Shown one piece after another: positions 47,489 through 56,621 of a stretch of 64,000 bases of DNA. Every line of letters begins with the position of its first letter. Positions within the stretch are counted from its first letter, which is position 1. The notes under the pieces are model-generated. The model saw only the letters and a program-made list of their open reading frames with translations, ran no database searches and was not told the DNA's origin. The DNA lies in the NCBI RefSeq assembly GCF_014195655.1, contig NZ_JACICD010000003.1:124001-188000 (forward strand), in the 5' to 3' direction. A program made the translations under genes and the position numbers. Source of the DNA: Ancylobacter tetraedralis (GTDB lineage Bacteria > Pseudomonadota > Alphaproteobacteria > Rhizobiales > Xanthobacteraceae).

Positions 47489-48265
47489 ATGATCCGTGCC
47501 CGTTCGCTTCTGCCCGCCGGAACCTGGGACGCCGCCCAAGCGGCCGACCGCGTGGTGCTGCCGCATGACGGCCGCCACCGCCGCCGTATCGCCATGCGCG
47601 GGGAGGGCGACGTGGTATTCCTGCTCGACCTGCCGGAGGCGACCCGCCTGAAGCAGGGCGACGGGCTGGCGCTCGACGACGGGCGCACCATCGCCGTGGT
47701 GGCGGCGGACGAGCCGGTGGCGGAGATAGTCGCGCGCGATTCCCATCACCTCGCCCGCCTCGCCTGGCATCTGGGCAACCGGCATGTGCCGGCCGAACTG
47801 CTGGAAGACCGAATCCGCATCGCCCGCGATCCCGTGCTGGAGGAAATGGCGCGCGGCCTGGGCGCGCGCGTCGACGTGGTCGACGCGGCCTTCGAGCCGG
47901 AAGGCGGCGCCTATGAGGCGGCCGAGGCACATGGCCATCCCCATGGCCACGCGCATGACGATGCGCATGATCACCACCATGCCCATGGCGAGGCCTGCGG
48001 CTGCGGCCATGACCATGGCGACCATGATCACGAACACCATGACCATGAGCGCCACGGTCACCAACCTCATTCGCATCATGATCACGGCGACGCGGCGCAC
48101 GCGCCGGCGGCGGCACCGGAGCGCGACGTGCTGCATGTTCATGAACATGCCCGCGAGCATGCGCACGAGCACAAGCATGGCGACGCCTGCGGTTGCGGAC
48201 AGGATCACAGCCATGATCACGAGCATGCGCACGATCCTTCCCATGGCCATCGCCACGGCCACTAG
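47489..48265 (+). CDS. ureE: Urease accessory nickel chaperone UreE with extended His-rich tail
   Basis: 258 residues from the ATG at 47489 with GAGGAG. Residues 1-147 are a normal UreE (VLPHDGRHRRRIAMRGEGDVVFLLDL; HHLARLAWHLGNRHVPAEL with the dimer-metal His). Residues 148-258 are a tail with about 40 His by my count, and two copies of a motif, HGEACGCGHDH and HGDACGCGQDH, about 65 residues apart. Usual UreE tails are 10-20 residues. UreE binds nickel and hands it to UreG. The tail should store many metal ions. Confidence 0.93.
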   Translation: MIRARSLLPAGTWDAAQAADRVVLPHDGRHRRRIAMRGEGDVVFLLDLPEATRLKQGDGLALDDGRTIAVVAADEPVAEIVARDSHHLARLAWHLGNRHVPAELLEDRIRIARDPVLEEMARGLGARVDVVDAAFEPEGGAYEAAEAHGHPHGHAHDDAHDHHHAHGEACGCGHDHGDHDHEHHDHERHGHQPHSHHDHGDAAHAPAAAPERDVLHVHEHAREHAHEHKHGDACGCGQDHSHDHEHAHDPSHGHRHGH

Positions 48266-48274
48266 GCCCGCGCG

Positions 48275-49024
48275 ATGAGCGGAGACGCCGCACCCGAGCG
48301 CCGCTTGCCCGCGGGTGTCGCATCGTCGCAGACCACGTCCGCCGAGGCGCCCGCCGATCTACTGGCGCTGTTCGTCTGGCTGTCGCCGGCCTATCCGGTC
48401 GGCGCCTTCGCCTATTCGCACGCCCTCGAATGGGCGGTGGAGACCGGCGACATCCGCGATGCGGCGACGCTGGCAGGCTGGGTGGACGATCTGCTGCGCC
48501 ATGGCGGGCCCTTCGCCGATGCGGTTCTGCTGGCCCATGCCTGGCGCGCGACGGAGACGGAGGACGATGCCGCGCTGGCGGAGGTGCTGGAGCTTGCCAG
48601 CGCCTTCGCGCCGGCCCGCGAGCGGCAGATGGAGACGCTGAACCAGGGCGATGCCTTCATCAGTGCCACCCGGCTCGCCTGGCCCTCGCCGCGTCTCGAT
48701 CGACTGCCCGACATATGGGCCGGGCGTGTCGCCTATCCGGTCGCGGTGGGCATCGCGGCCGCCGCGCACGGGCTGCCGCTGGGGGCGACGCTCGGCGCCT
48801 ATCTCAATGCGGTGGCGGCCAATCTCATTTCGGCGGCGGTGCGCCTCGTGCCGCTCGGCCAGACCGATGGCAACCGCACGCTGGCGGGTACGACAAGCAC
48901 CGTCCGCGCCGTGGTGCCGCTCGCTCTGCAGGTGCCGCTCGATCGTCTCGGCGGCGCGGCGTTTCGTTCCGACATCGCGGCCATGCGCCACGAGACGCAA
49001 TATACGCGGCTGTTCCGCAGTTGA
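48275..49024 (+). CDS. ureF: Urease accessory protein UreF
   Basis: 249 residues, nine bases after ureE. UreF landmarks: [59 protein letters not shown] and [12 protein letters not shown]. It links UreD and UreG in the urease maturation complex. A Ser/Ala-rich extension of about 25 residues precedes the conserved part. Confidence 0.94.
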   Translation: MSGDAAPERRLPAGVASSQTTSAEAPADLLALFVWLSPAYPVGAFAYSHALEWAVETGDIRDAATLAGWVDDLLRHGGPFADAVLLAHAWRATETEDDAALAEVLELASAFAPARERQMETLNQGDAFISATRLAWPSPRLDRLPDIWAGRVAYPVAVGIAAAAHGLPLGATLGAYLNAVAANLISAAVRLVPLGQTDGNRTLAGTTSTVRAVVPLALQVPLDRLGGAAFRSDIAAMRHETQYTRLFRS

Positions 49025-49043
49025 GGCGAGGGGAGTTCATTCG

Positions 49044-49682
49044 ATGGCAATTGAGGCGAGCAGTCCGCTGCGAGTGGGCATTGGCGGGCCGGTGGGCTCC
49101 GGCAAGACGGCACTGATGGAGGCTTTGTGCCGCACGTTCCGGGACCGTTACGACCTCTGCGCCATCACCAACGACATCTACACCAAGGAAGACGCCGAGA
49201 TCCTCACCCGGGCAGGCGCCCTGCCGGCCGAGCGCATCATGGGCGTGGAGACCGGGGGGTGCCCGCACACGGCGATCCGCGAAGACGCCTCCGCCAATCT
49301 CGCGGCGATAGCGGAGATGCGCGCGCGCTTTCCCAAGCTGGACCTGATCCTTATCGAATCCGGCGGCGACAATCTAGCAGCCACCTTCTCGCCCGAGCTT
49401 GCCGACCTTACCGTCTATGTGATCGACGTCTCGGCCGGCGAGAAGATTCCGCGCAAGGGCGGGCCGGGCATCACGCGTTCGGACTTGCTGGTGATCAACA
49501 AGACCGACCTCGCCCCTCATGTGGGCGCGTCGCTCGAAGTGATGGACCGCGACTCCCGGCGCATGCGCGGCCGGCGGCCCTTCGTGTTCTCCAACATCCG
49601 CAGCGGAAGCGGGGTTGCGGAGGTCGCGCGCTTCATCGAGGAGGCGGGTGGGCTGGTGCCGGCGGAGGCCGGCGCGGTGTAG
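49044..49682 (+). CDS. ureG: Urease accessory GTPase UreG
   Basis: 212 residues from the ATG at 49044 with GAGGGGAG upstream. P-loop [13 protein letters not shown], the nickel-binding Cys-Pro-His in [28 protein letters not shown], and the G4 motif NKTDLAP. GTP hydrolysis drives nickel insertion into UreC. It is the last gene of the urea block. Confidence 0.97.
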   Translation: MAIEASSPLRVGIGGPVGSGKTALMEALCRTFRDRYDLCAITNDIYTKEDAEILTRAGALPAERIMGVETGGCPHTAIREDASANLAAIAEMRARFPKLDLILIESGGDNLAATFSPELADLTVYVIDVSAGEKIPRKGGPGITRSDLLVINKTDLAPHVGASLEVMDRDSRRMRGRRPFVFSNIRSGSGVAEVARFIEEAGGLVPAEAGAV

Positions 49683-49833
49683 TGATTACCCTCTATTGCC
49701 GCAATGGTTGCAGGATGGTCAAATCGCCGCGTGATGGTATCATGCGGCTTTCTTGCTGGCATGCTTGCTACTGCGGTCCCGTGGGTCCGACGGGTCGCGC
49801 GCTATTTGCTTTAGCCGTCCTATCGGGTGCCAG

Positions 49834-52119
49834 ATGGATTTTCCGCTTCCCGACAACGAAGCCGAGCGCCTTGCCGAGTTGCATGCGCTCGATATTCTGC
49901 GCTCGGCAAGCGCCGAGGCGCTGGACGGGGTCTGCGTGCTCGCGCGGCAGATGTTCGACGTGCCCTATGCCTGCATCGGCCTTGTCAACGAGGACCGGCA
50001 TATCTTCAAGGCCAATTCCGGCTGGGGCGATACCGATGGAACGTCCCGGGCCCATTCCTTCGGCACCTGGACGATCCTGTCCTCCGAGACGCTGTTCATC
50101 CCGGATACCCGCACGGATCCCCGTTTCGCGAGCAATATCTACGTCACCGGTCCTCCGCACATCCGTTTCTATTTGGGTTCGCCGCTCGCGCTGCGTCCGG
50201 GGGTGAATATTGGCTCGCTCTGCATTTTCGGCTGCGAGCCGCGCGAATTGCGGCCGGGTGATCTTGCACTCCTCAGCCATCTGACGCGCATCATTATCGA
50301 CCAGTTCCGGCTGCATCAGGCGAACCAGCGCGCCAAGCGCGAGCTGGAGCACCGACGTGCCAGTCAATGCCTGCTGGAAACGCAGAGCCGGGAATTGTGG
50401 CGCCGGCAGACGCTGCTCGCCCAGACCGAGCGCATGGCCCGGGTGGGCGGCTGGGAATATGACGTCGCCAGCGCCCGGCTGAGCTGGTCGGACGGCGTCT
50501 TCCGCATTTACGGACTGACGCCGGGACTTGAGCCGACCACCGCGCTGGCGCAGTCCTATTTCCCGAGCGAGGCGCGCCAGCATTTCCAGAAGCGTTTCGA
50601 GGCCGCGCTGCGCACGGCGGAGCCGTTCGAGTTGGAACTGCCCTTCATCAACGCGCAGGGTCATCACCGGCTGATCCGCAAGACCTGCGAACTGGAGACG
50701 GACGGTGCCAGGGTGCTGCGCGCCTTCGGCATCCTGCAGGACATTACCGAGCAGAAGGAAGCCGAGCAGCGCATGTGGCACATGGCCAATCATGATGCGC
50801 TGACGGATCTGCCCAACCGTGGGCTGATGCGCGAAAAGCTCGATCTGGCGGTGCGCCGCGCCCGTCGCGCCAGCCATAATGTCGGCGTGCTTCTCGTCGA
50901 TCTCGACCATTTCAAGGATGTGAACGACACGCTCGGGCACGATGCCGGCGATGCGCTTCTCGTGGAGGCCGCGCGCCGGCTGAGCGGCTGCGTCGACGAT
51001 GCCGACACGGTGGCGCGGCTGGGCGGCGATGAATTCATCGTGCTGCTGTCGCGGCTGACGAGCCCGGCCGAGGGCATGGCGGTGGCGCAGCAGCTTCTCG
51101 CCGTGCTGGCGCAGCCGTTCAGCTATCGGCGCTCCACCCTGTCCTGCCAGGGCAGCATCGGGGTGACGGTTGCCCCCATCCACGGCAGCGATCCGCTGAC
51201 CCTGCTGAAGAATGCGGACATCGCCCTCTATCGCGCCAAGTCGGCCGGTCGCGGGGTGGCGGTGGAATATGACCCGCGCATGCAGCAGGCGACCGAGAGC
51301 CGCATCCAGCTCGCCGCGCGAATCCGCTTGGCCCTGCGCCATGGCGAGCTTGTGCCCTATTACCAGCCCAAGGTTTCGCTGACCAACGGAGAAATCGTCG
51401 GTTTCGAGGCGCTGATGCGCTGGCACCATCCGCGCCGGGGCGTGCTGGGGCCGCAGGATTTCGGCGAGGTATTCGACGATCCCCAGCTCTCGATCGAGAT
51501 CGGCGAGCAGCTGCTCGGCCAGGCGACGCGCGACATGGCACGCTGGGCGGCGATGAACTGCCCGTTCGGCCATGTCGCCATCAATGTAAGCTCGGCGGAA
51601 TTCTCGCGCGGCCACCTTGCCGAGCGGGTGCTGGCGGCACTTGCCGCTGCCCGGCTTGCCCCCGAGCTCATGGTGGTCGAAGTGACGGAGTCGGTGTTCC
51701 TTGGCCGCTCCATGGAGACGGTCCGCCAGAGCCTGCAGGCGCTCAGCCATGCCGGCGTGAAGATCAGCCTCGACGATTTCGGCACCGGTTACGCCTCGCT
51801 CACCCATCTGAAGCAGTTCCCGGTCGATCGCATCAAGATCGATCGCTCTTTCGTGCAGGATCTCGAACACGATGCCGACGACGCCGCCATCGTGCGCGCG
51901 GTCATCCATCTGGGCCGAAGCCTGGGCATCGAGACCGTGGCGGAAGGGGTTGAGACCCGGGCCCAGGCTGCCTATCTGCGCGCCAATGGCTGCGATTTCG
52001 CGCAGGGCTTTCTCTATGCGAGGGCGCTGCCGGCCTCGCGCGTGCCGGCGCTGATGGAGGGCTGGTGCGCGGCCGATGCCGTTCATGGCTCCGACGGGCC
52101 GCTGGTCGTCGCGGTCTGA
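49834..52119 (+). CDS. GAF-PAS-GGDEF-EAL cyclic-di-GMP protein
   Basis: 761 residues from the ATG at 49834. Domains in order: GAF (about 20-160), PAS (about 200-310), GGDEF (about 320-480) and EAL (about 500-750). The cyclase motif RLGGDEF is intact, but the inhibitory site reads DDAD five residues before it instead of RxxD, so product inhibition is probably lost. The EAL part keeps EALMRW, NVSSAEF, VEVTES, DDFGTGYASL and ETVAEGVE, so phosphodiesterase activity is expected too. No transmembrane segment; it senses a cytosolic cue. It follows ureG by 151 bases on the same strand. Confidence 0.92.
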   Translation: MDFPLPDNEAERLAELHALDILRSASAEALDGVCVLARQMFDVPYACIGLVNEDRHIFKANSGWGDTDGTSRAHSFGTWTILSSETLFIPDTRTDPRFASNIYVTGPPHIRFYLGSPLALRPGVNIGSLCIFGCEPRELRPGDLALLSHLTRIIIDQFRLHQANQRAKRELEHRRASQCLLETQSRELWRRQTLLAQTERMARVGGWEYDVASARLSWSDGVFRIYGLTPGLEPTTALAQSYFPSEARQHFQKRFEAALRTAEPFELELPFINAQGHHRLIRKTCELETDGARVLRAFGILQDITEQKEAEQRMWHMANHDALTDLPNRGLMREKLDLAVRRARRASHNVGVLLVDLDHFKDVNDTLGHDAGDALLVEAARRLSGCVDDADTVARLGGDEFIVLLSRLTSPAEGMAVAQQLLAVLAQPFSYRRSTLSCQGSIGVTVAPIHGSDPLTLLKNADIALYRAKSAGRGVAVEYDPRMQQATESRIQLAARIRLALRHGELVPYYQPKVSLTNGEIVGFEALMRWHHPRRGVLGPQDFGEVFDDPQLSIEIGEQLLGQATRDMARWAAMNCPFGHVAINVSSAEFSRGHLAERVLAALAAARLAPELMVVEVTESVFLGRSMETVRQSLQALSHAGVKISLDDFGTGYASLTHLKQFPVDRIKIDRSFVQDLEHDADDAAIVRAVIHLGRSLGIETVAEGVETRAQAAYLRANGCDFAQGFLYARALPASRVPALMEGWCAADAVHGSDGPLVVAV

Positions 52120-52187
52120 GCGCGGGTGACGCGCGGTGGGGGCGGCGCTTCTGATATGGTCGCCGCCTACCGAATCGGACGAGCGCG

Positions 52188-53957
52188 ATGACTGGCAGAA
52201 CTGCATGGGAGACCGGGCCTGGGACGTCGCCCGTGCGACGCAACGGGCTGCGGATCGCAAGTCACATCGTCGCCCTGTTCGACGCCTGCGCCACCTCGAC
52301 GCGGCGTGCCTGCCTGTTCCTGACATTGGTCAGCCTTCTGGCCTTCCTGCCCGGCTTCTTCGCGCTGCCCGTGCTGGATCGGGATGAGGCACGCTTCGCG
52401 CTGATCTCGCGGCAGATGGTGGAGACCGGCGATCTGACCGATGTCCGGCTCGGGCTGGAAGGCCAGCGCACGCGGCCGTTCGGGCTGTACTGGCTGCAAT
52501 CGGCGCTGGTGGCTGGGGCACAGGCGGTCGGCATGCCGGACGCGGCGCGCAGCATCTGGCTCTATCGGCTACCCTCCCTGCTGCTGGCCATCGCGTCGGT
52601 GCTGCTGAGCTACTGGGCCGCGCTCGGCTTTGTCGGGCGTCGGGCGGCGCTACTGGCCGGGCTGCTGCTGGCAACCTCGGCATCGGTCGGCGTCATTGCC
52701 CGCCTCGCCGTGCCGGATGCGGCGATGCTTGCGGCCGCCGCCGCGATGATCGGCGCGATCGGCCGTCTCTATGTGCGCGAGACCCCGGTGCTGGCCGCGG
52801 GCACGGCCGATCCGTCCGCCACCCGCCGCCTGGTGGCGCTGTTCTGGGCGGCGCTGGCCTTTGCCTTCCTCTTCAAGGGGTTGTTCGCGCTGGTCTATCC
52901 GGCGCTGGCGCTGACGGCCCTGGTGGCGCTTGACCGTTCGCTGCGCCTGCCGCGGCTGCTGGCGCGTTTTCCGCTGGGGATTGTCCTCCTGCTGGCGATG
53001 GGGGCCATCTGGTACTATCTGCGCCATTTCGCCGGCCCGACCGACGGGTTGACGACGCGCTTCGTCGTCGGCTGGGTGGCGCCGGCCTTCACCGGCATCG
53101 GTGCGCCGCCCGGCGCCTTCCTCTTGATGTTCTGGGCGCTGTTCTGGCCGGCCGCGCCGCTGGTGGCGCTCGCGGTACCCATCATCTGGAAGGCGCGCCG
53201 GCTGCGGGGGGTGCGCAGCCTGCTGGTGTGGATCCTGCCGGTCTGGTTTCTGCTCGAACTGCTGCCGACGAAGTTTCCCGCCCATCTCGTGCCCACCTTC
53301 CCGGCGATCGCCATTCTGGTCGGTCTGGCGGTGGAGAAGGGGGCGCTGGCGCTGGCCAATGCGCGGCTGGCCCGCATTCTCTGGCTCTGGCCGCTGCTCG
53401 GCGCCATCATCGCCATCTCGTCGCTGCTGGTCCTGGCGGTGCTGGATCGGACAACGAGCCTTCTGGCCTGGCCGCTGCTGCTGGCGGGCCTGTTCGCGCT
53501 GATCACCGCTGCCAGCGCGGTGCGCGAATACGGGGTGGAGAAGGCGACGCTGCTCGCGCTGGCCGGCACGCTGGTGTCCGGCTTCGGCGTGGTCGATCTG
53601 GTGATTCCGAAGATGGAGAGTCTGTGGCTGTCGCGGCGCATGGCCGCGGTGGTGGAGGGCGAGGCCTGCGCGGCCGGCGCCGCGTCGCTGGCGGTCGGCA
53701 CGGCCGGCTACAACGAGGCGAGCCTGATGTTCGAACTGCCGGGGCGGACCTGGCTGCTCGACGGCGGCAGTGCCGCCGATTTCCTCAAGGAGGGCGGCTG
53801 CCGCCTCGTCTTCGTGGAAAGCCGGCAGGAGGCGCGCTTCGTGCGCCGGGCCGAGGCCATCGGCCTGCGGATCGAGCGCCGGGCCGATATTCGCGGCTAT
53901 GAATATACCAATGGCCGCCGCGTGCGGATTTCGCTCTATCGCAATTCCGGCGGCTGA
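52188..53957 (+). CDS. ArnT-like GT-C family glycosyltransferase
   Basis: 589 residues with about a dozen hydrophobic helices. The first periplasmic loop has LPVLDRDEARFALISRQMVETGD, the acidic motif of ArnT and protein mannosyltransferase relatives. The C-terminal soluble part starts near SLWLSRRMAAVVEGE. Such enzymes move a sugar from undecaprenyl phosphate to lipid A or another envelope acceptor outside the inner membrane. No arn or lipid A genes are nearby, so acceptor and sugar remain unknown. Confidence 0.82.
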   Translation: MTGRTAWETGPGTSPVRRNGLRIASHIVALFDACATSTRRACLFLTLVSLLAFLPGFFALPVLDRDEARFALISRQMVETGDLTDVRLGLEGQRTRPFGLYWLQSALVAGAQAVGMPDAARSIWLYRLPSLLLAIASVLLSYWAALGFVGRRAALLAGLLLATSASVGVIARLAVPDAAMLAAAAAMIGAIGRLYVRETPVLAAGTADPSATRRLVALFWAALAFAFLFKGLFALVYPALALTALVALDRSLRLPRLLARFPLGIVLLLAMGAIWYYLRHFAGPTDGLTTRFVVGWVAPAFTGIGAPPGAFLLMFWALFWPAAPLVALAVPIIWKARRLRGVRSLLVWILPVWFLLELLPTKFPAHLVPTFPAIAILVGLAVEKGALALANARLARILWLWPLLGAIIAISSLLVLAVLDRTTSLLAWPLLLAGLFALITAASAVREYGVEKATLLALAGTLVSGFGVVDLVIPKMESLWLSRRMAAVVEGEACAAGAASLAVGTAGYNEASLMFELPGRTWLLDGGSAADFLKEGGCRLVFVESRQEARFVRRAEAIGLRIERRADIRGYEYTNGRRVRISLYRNSGG

Positions 53958-53995
53958 GTGCCGCGCTCAACCGCCGGCGGCTGCGCGTTCGCGCG

Positions 53996-55195
53996 TCAGC
54001 CGGCGTCGTCCGCGGCGCGCAGCCGGGCGAAGCCCTGCTCGAGGTCGGCGATCAGGTCGGCTGGATCCTCCAGCCCGATATGCAGCCGCAGCGTCGGCCC
54101 GCCCGGCTCCCAATGCGTGGCGGTGCGCGAGGAGCGGCAGTCGAAGGGGATGATGAGGCTCTCGAAGCCGCCCCAGCTGTAACCCATGCCGAACAGCGCG
54201 AGATGGTCGAGCATCGCCGCGACCGAGGCCTTCGACACGGGCTTGAGGATGAGGCTGAACAGGCCGGACGCGCCCTTGAAGTCGCGCTTCCACACCGCGT
54301 GTCCGGGATCGTCCGGCAGGCCCGGGTGCAGCACGCGCGCGACTTCCGGCCGCCCGGCCAGCCAATGGGCGATCGTCAGCGCGGATTGCTGGTGCCGCGC
54401 CAGCCGCACCGCCAGCGTGCGCAGCCCGCGCGCGGCGAGGAAGGCATCTTCGGGGGCAATGGTGAGGCCAAGATCGCCATACGTGCCCTTCACGCGGTCA
54501 AACTGCGCGGCATTGGCGGAAATAATGCCGATATTGATGTCGGAATGGCCACTTATGTACTTGGTGCCGGCCTGGATGGAAATGTCCACGCCGGCATCAT
54601 GCGGCCGGAAGAACAGCGGCGTCGCCCAGGTATTGTCCATCAGCGTCACGATCCCGCGCCGCTGCGCGACCTCCACGATGGCGGGGATGTCCTGCATCTC
54701 GAAAGATTGCGACCCGGGCGCCTCCAGAAAGATCGCCCGCGTGTTCGGCCGGATGAGCTGTTCGATGCCGGCACCCGCGAGCGGGTCGTAATAGGTGGTC
54801 TCGATACCGTAGCGCTTCAGCACCACGTCGCAGATCCGCCGCGTGGGATGGTAGCAGGTATCGACCATCAGCAGGTGGTCGCCCGCCTGCAGCACCGACA
54901 GCAGGCCGATGCTCACGGCGGAAAGGCCGGATGGGGTAAGCACCACGCCGGCGCCCCCTTCCAGCACGCACATGGCCTGCTCCAGCCCTTCCAGCGTGGG
55001 GTTGCCGCGCCGGCCATAGGTGTAGCGGCCGGCATGCCCCTCGAGATCGGCGACGGTGGGCGAGAGCACGGTGGAGCCACGCACGATGGGGGTATTCACG
55101 AACCCGTCATAACGCTGGGGATCGCGACCGGCGACAACCAGCTCGGTTTCGACGGCAAAGGCGGGGCGGTTGGCGCCCCCGGTCTGGCGGGACAT
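53996..55195 (-). CDS. metC: Cystathionine beta-lyase (Cys/Met metabolism PLP enzyme)
   Basis: 399 residues from the ATG at 55195, chosen because AGGAG lies about 12 bases upstream; ATGs at 55216 and 55231 and a TTG at 55258 are in frame too. Family motifs are FVNTPIVRGSTVLSPT, YGRRGNPTLEGLEQAM, TPSGLSAVSIGLLSVLQAGDH, DNTWATPLFF and the PLP Lys in IQAGTKYISGHSDIN. The C-terminus has YSWGGFESLIIPF, typical of MetC. It cleaves cystathionine to homocysteine, pyruvate and ammonia. It is convergent with the glycosyltransferase gene. Confidence 0.92.
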   Translation of the reverse strand: MSRQTGGANRPAFAVETELVVAGRDPQRYDGFVNTPIVRGSTVLSPTVADLEGHAGRYTYGRRGNPTLEGLEQAMCVLEGGAGVVLTPSGLSAVSIGLLSVLQAGDHLLMVDTCYHPTRRICDVVLKRYGIETTYYDPLAGAGIEQLIRPNTRAIFLEAPGSQSFEMQDIPAIVEVAQRRGIVTLMDNTWATPLFFRPHDAGVDISIQAGTKYISGHSDINIGIISANAAQFDRVKGTYGDLGLTIAPEDAFLAARGLRTLAVRLARHQQSALTIAHWLAGRPEVARVLHPGLPDDPGHAVWKRDFKGASGLFSLILKPVSKASVAAMLDHLALFGMGYSWGGFESLIIPFDCRSSRTATHWEPGGPTLRLHIGLEDPADLIADLEQGFARLRAADDAG

Positions 55196-55468
55196 GCGTT
55201 TCAGAGGCTCCTGCATCGATGCTGGGGGCATTGATGATGGATGGACAAGCTCCGTCAAGCGCTTGACCGAAAGACGATAGAGCGTTCTGATGACCTTAGG
55301 GCTGCCGCGGGGCGGTGCATCCCTTTGCTCCGCTGCGGATCAGACCAAGGACGCAGGGTGTGCCACCCGGGCGCGGCATGCCGCGGCACACGAATTGCTT
55401 TGACTGTTCACCCGTGCCGTCCGTTACGGCAGATGGCACGTCAATCATAACCGATGAAGAAGGCTGCA

Positions 55469-56503
55469 ATGATGAAACGCCTCCTCTCCACGCTTGCCCT
55501 CGCGGGTGCCTGCGGCCTCGCGGCCGTTGGCGCGCAGGCGCAGACGAAGCCGGCAAAGCTCGACCAGATCAAGGCGAAGGGCTTTGTCCAGTGCGGCGTC
55601 AGCCAGGGTCTGCCGGGTTTCTCGACACCCGACGACAAGGGCAACTGGACCGGACTCGACGTTGACTTCTGCCGCGCCGTCGCGGCAGCCGTGTTTGGCG
55701 ATGCCACGAAGGTGAAGTTCACCCCCCTCTCGGCCAAGGACCGCTTCACCGCGCTGCAGTCCGGCGACATCGACGTTCTTTCCCGCAACACCACCTGGAC
55801 GATCTCGCGCGATACCTCGCTGGGCCTCAACTTCACGGGCGTCACCTATTATGACGGCCAGGGCTTCATGATCCGCAAGGACAAGAAGGTCACGTCCGCG
55901 ATGGAACTGTCGGGCGCCTCGGTCTGCACGCAGACCGGCACCACGACCGAGCAGAACCTGGCCGACTTCTTCCGCGCCAACAACATGACCTATGAAGTCA
56001 TCGCCTTCGCCACCAATGACGAGGTGGTCAAGGCCTATGACGCGGGCCGTTGCGACGTGCTGACCACGGACCGCTCCGGCCTGGCCGGCGAGCGCCTGAA
56101 GCTCACCAACCCCGACGACCACATCGTCCTGCCGGAAATCATCTCCAAGGAGCCGCTCGGCCCGGTGGTCGCTCACGGCGATGACCAGTGGTTCGACATC
56201 GTCAAGTGGGTGCTGTTCGCGCAGCTCACCGCGGAAGAACTCGGCGTGAACTCGAAGAACGTCGACGAGCAGCTGAAGTCCTCCGCCAACCCCGAAGTGA
56301 AGCGCCTGCTCGGCACCGAAGGCAAGTTCGGCGAGGGCATGGGCATCGGCAACGACTGGGGCTACCAGATCGTCAAGACGGTCGGCAATTACGGCGAAAT
56401 GTATGACCGCAATGTCGGCCCCGACACCCCGCTGAAGCTCGCCCGCGGCGTCAATGCGCTGTGGAACAAGGGCGGCCTCCAGTACGCGCCGCCGATCCGC
56501 TGA
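55469..56503 (+). CDS. aapJ: General L-amino acid ABC transporter binding protein
   Basis: 344 residues from the ATG at 55469, which has AGAAGG five bases upstream; the ATG at 55454 lacks one. A signal peptide ends at AQA-QT. Family segments are GFVQCGVSQGLPGFSTPDDKGNWTGLDVDFCRAVAAAVFGD, TALQSGDIDVLSRNTTWT and DRSGLAGERLKL. AapJ binds many L-amino acids in the periplasm and is the first gene of the complete aapJQMP set. Confidence 0.95.
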   Translation: MMKRLLSTLALAGACGLAAVGAQAQTKPAKLDQIKAKGFVQCGVSQGLPGFSTPDDKGNWTGLDVDFCRAVAAAVFGDATKVKFTPLSAKDRFTALQSGDIDVLSRNTTWTISRDTSLGLNFTGVTYYDGQGFMIRKDKKVTSAMELSGASVCTQTGTTTEQNLADFFRANNMTYEVIAFATNDEVVKAYDAGRCDVLTTDRSGLAGERLKLTNPDDHIVLPEIISKEPLGPVVAHGDDQWFDIVKWVLFAQLTAEELGVNSKNVDEQLKSSANPEVKRLLGTEGKFGEGMGIGNDWGYQIVKTVGNYGEMYDRNVGPDTPLKLARGVNALWNKGGLQYAPPIR

Positions 56504-56520
56504 GACGCGGCTAGCGAAAA

Positions 56521-56545
56521 GGCTCCCGGCGTCATGTCGGGAGCC
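56521..56545 (+). terminator. Stem-loop between aapJ and aapQ
   Basis: Perfect 8-bp arms GGCTCCCG (56521-56528) and CGGGAGCC (56538-56545), with A residues before but no T-run after. A processing or partial-termination stem that would raise AapJ over the permeases is the likeliest role. Confidence 0.55.
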
Positions 56546-56621
56546 ACCTCGTCCGGCCAGACCAGCCAAAAAGGCGGCGTGCCGGGCATCGTATCGAGCC
56601 TCGTGAGAGGCGAGGGGGAAC

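Noticed and set aside
47417..48262. Met/Val/Ala-rich hydrophobic minus-strand frame that looks like a membrane protein
   Set aside because: It is the antisense of the His-rich UreE tail: CAT and CAC codons read backwards give Met and Val codons.
49768..52326. 852-residue open frame on the minus strand opposite the GGDEF-EAL gene
   Set aside because: The plus-strand protein has all motifs of four known domains; the antisense frame has none.
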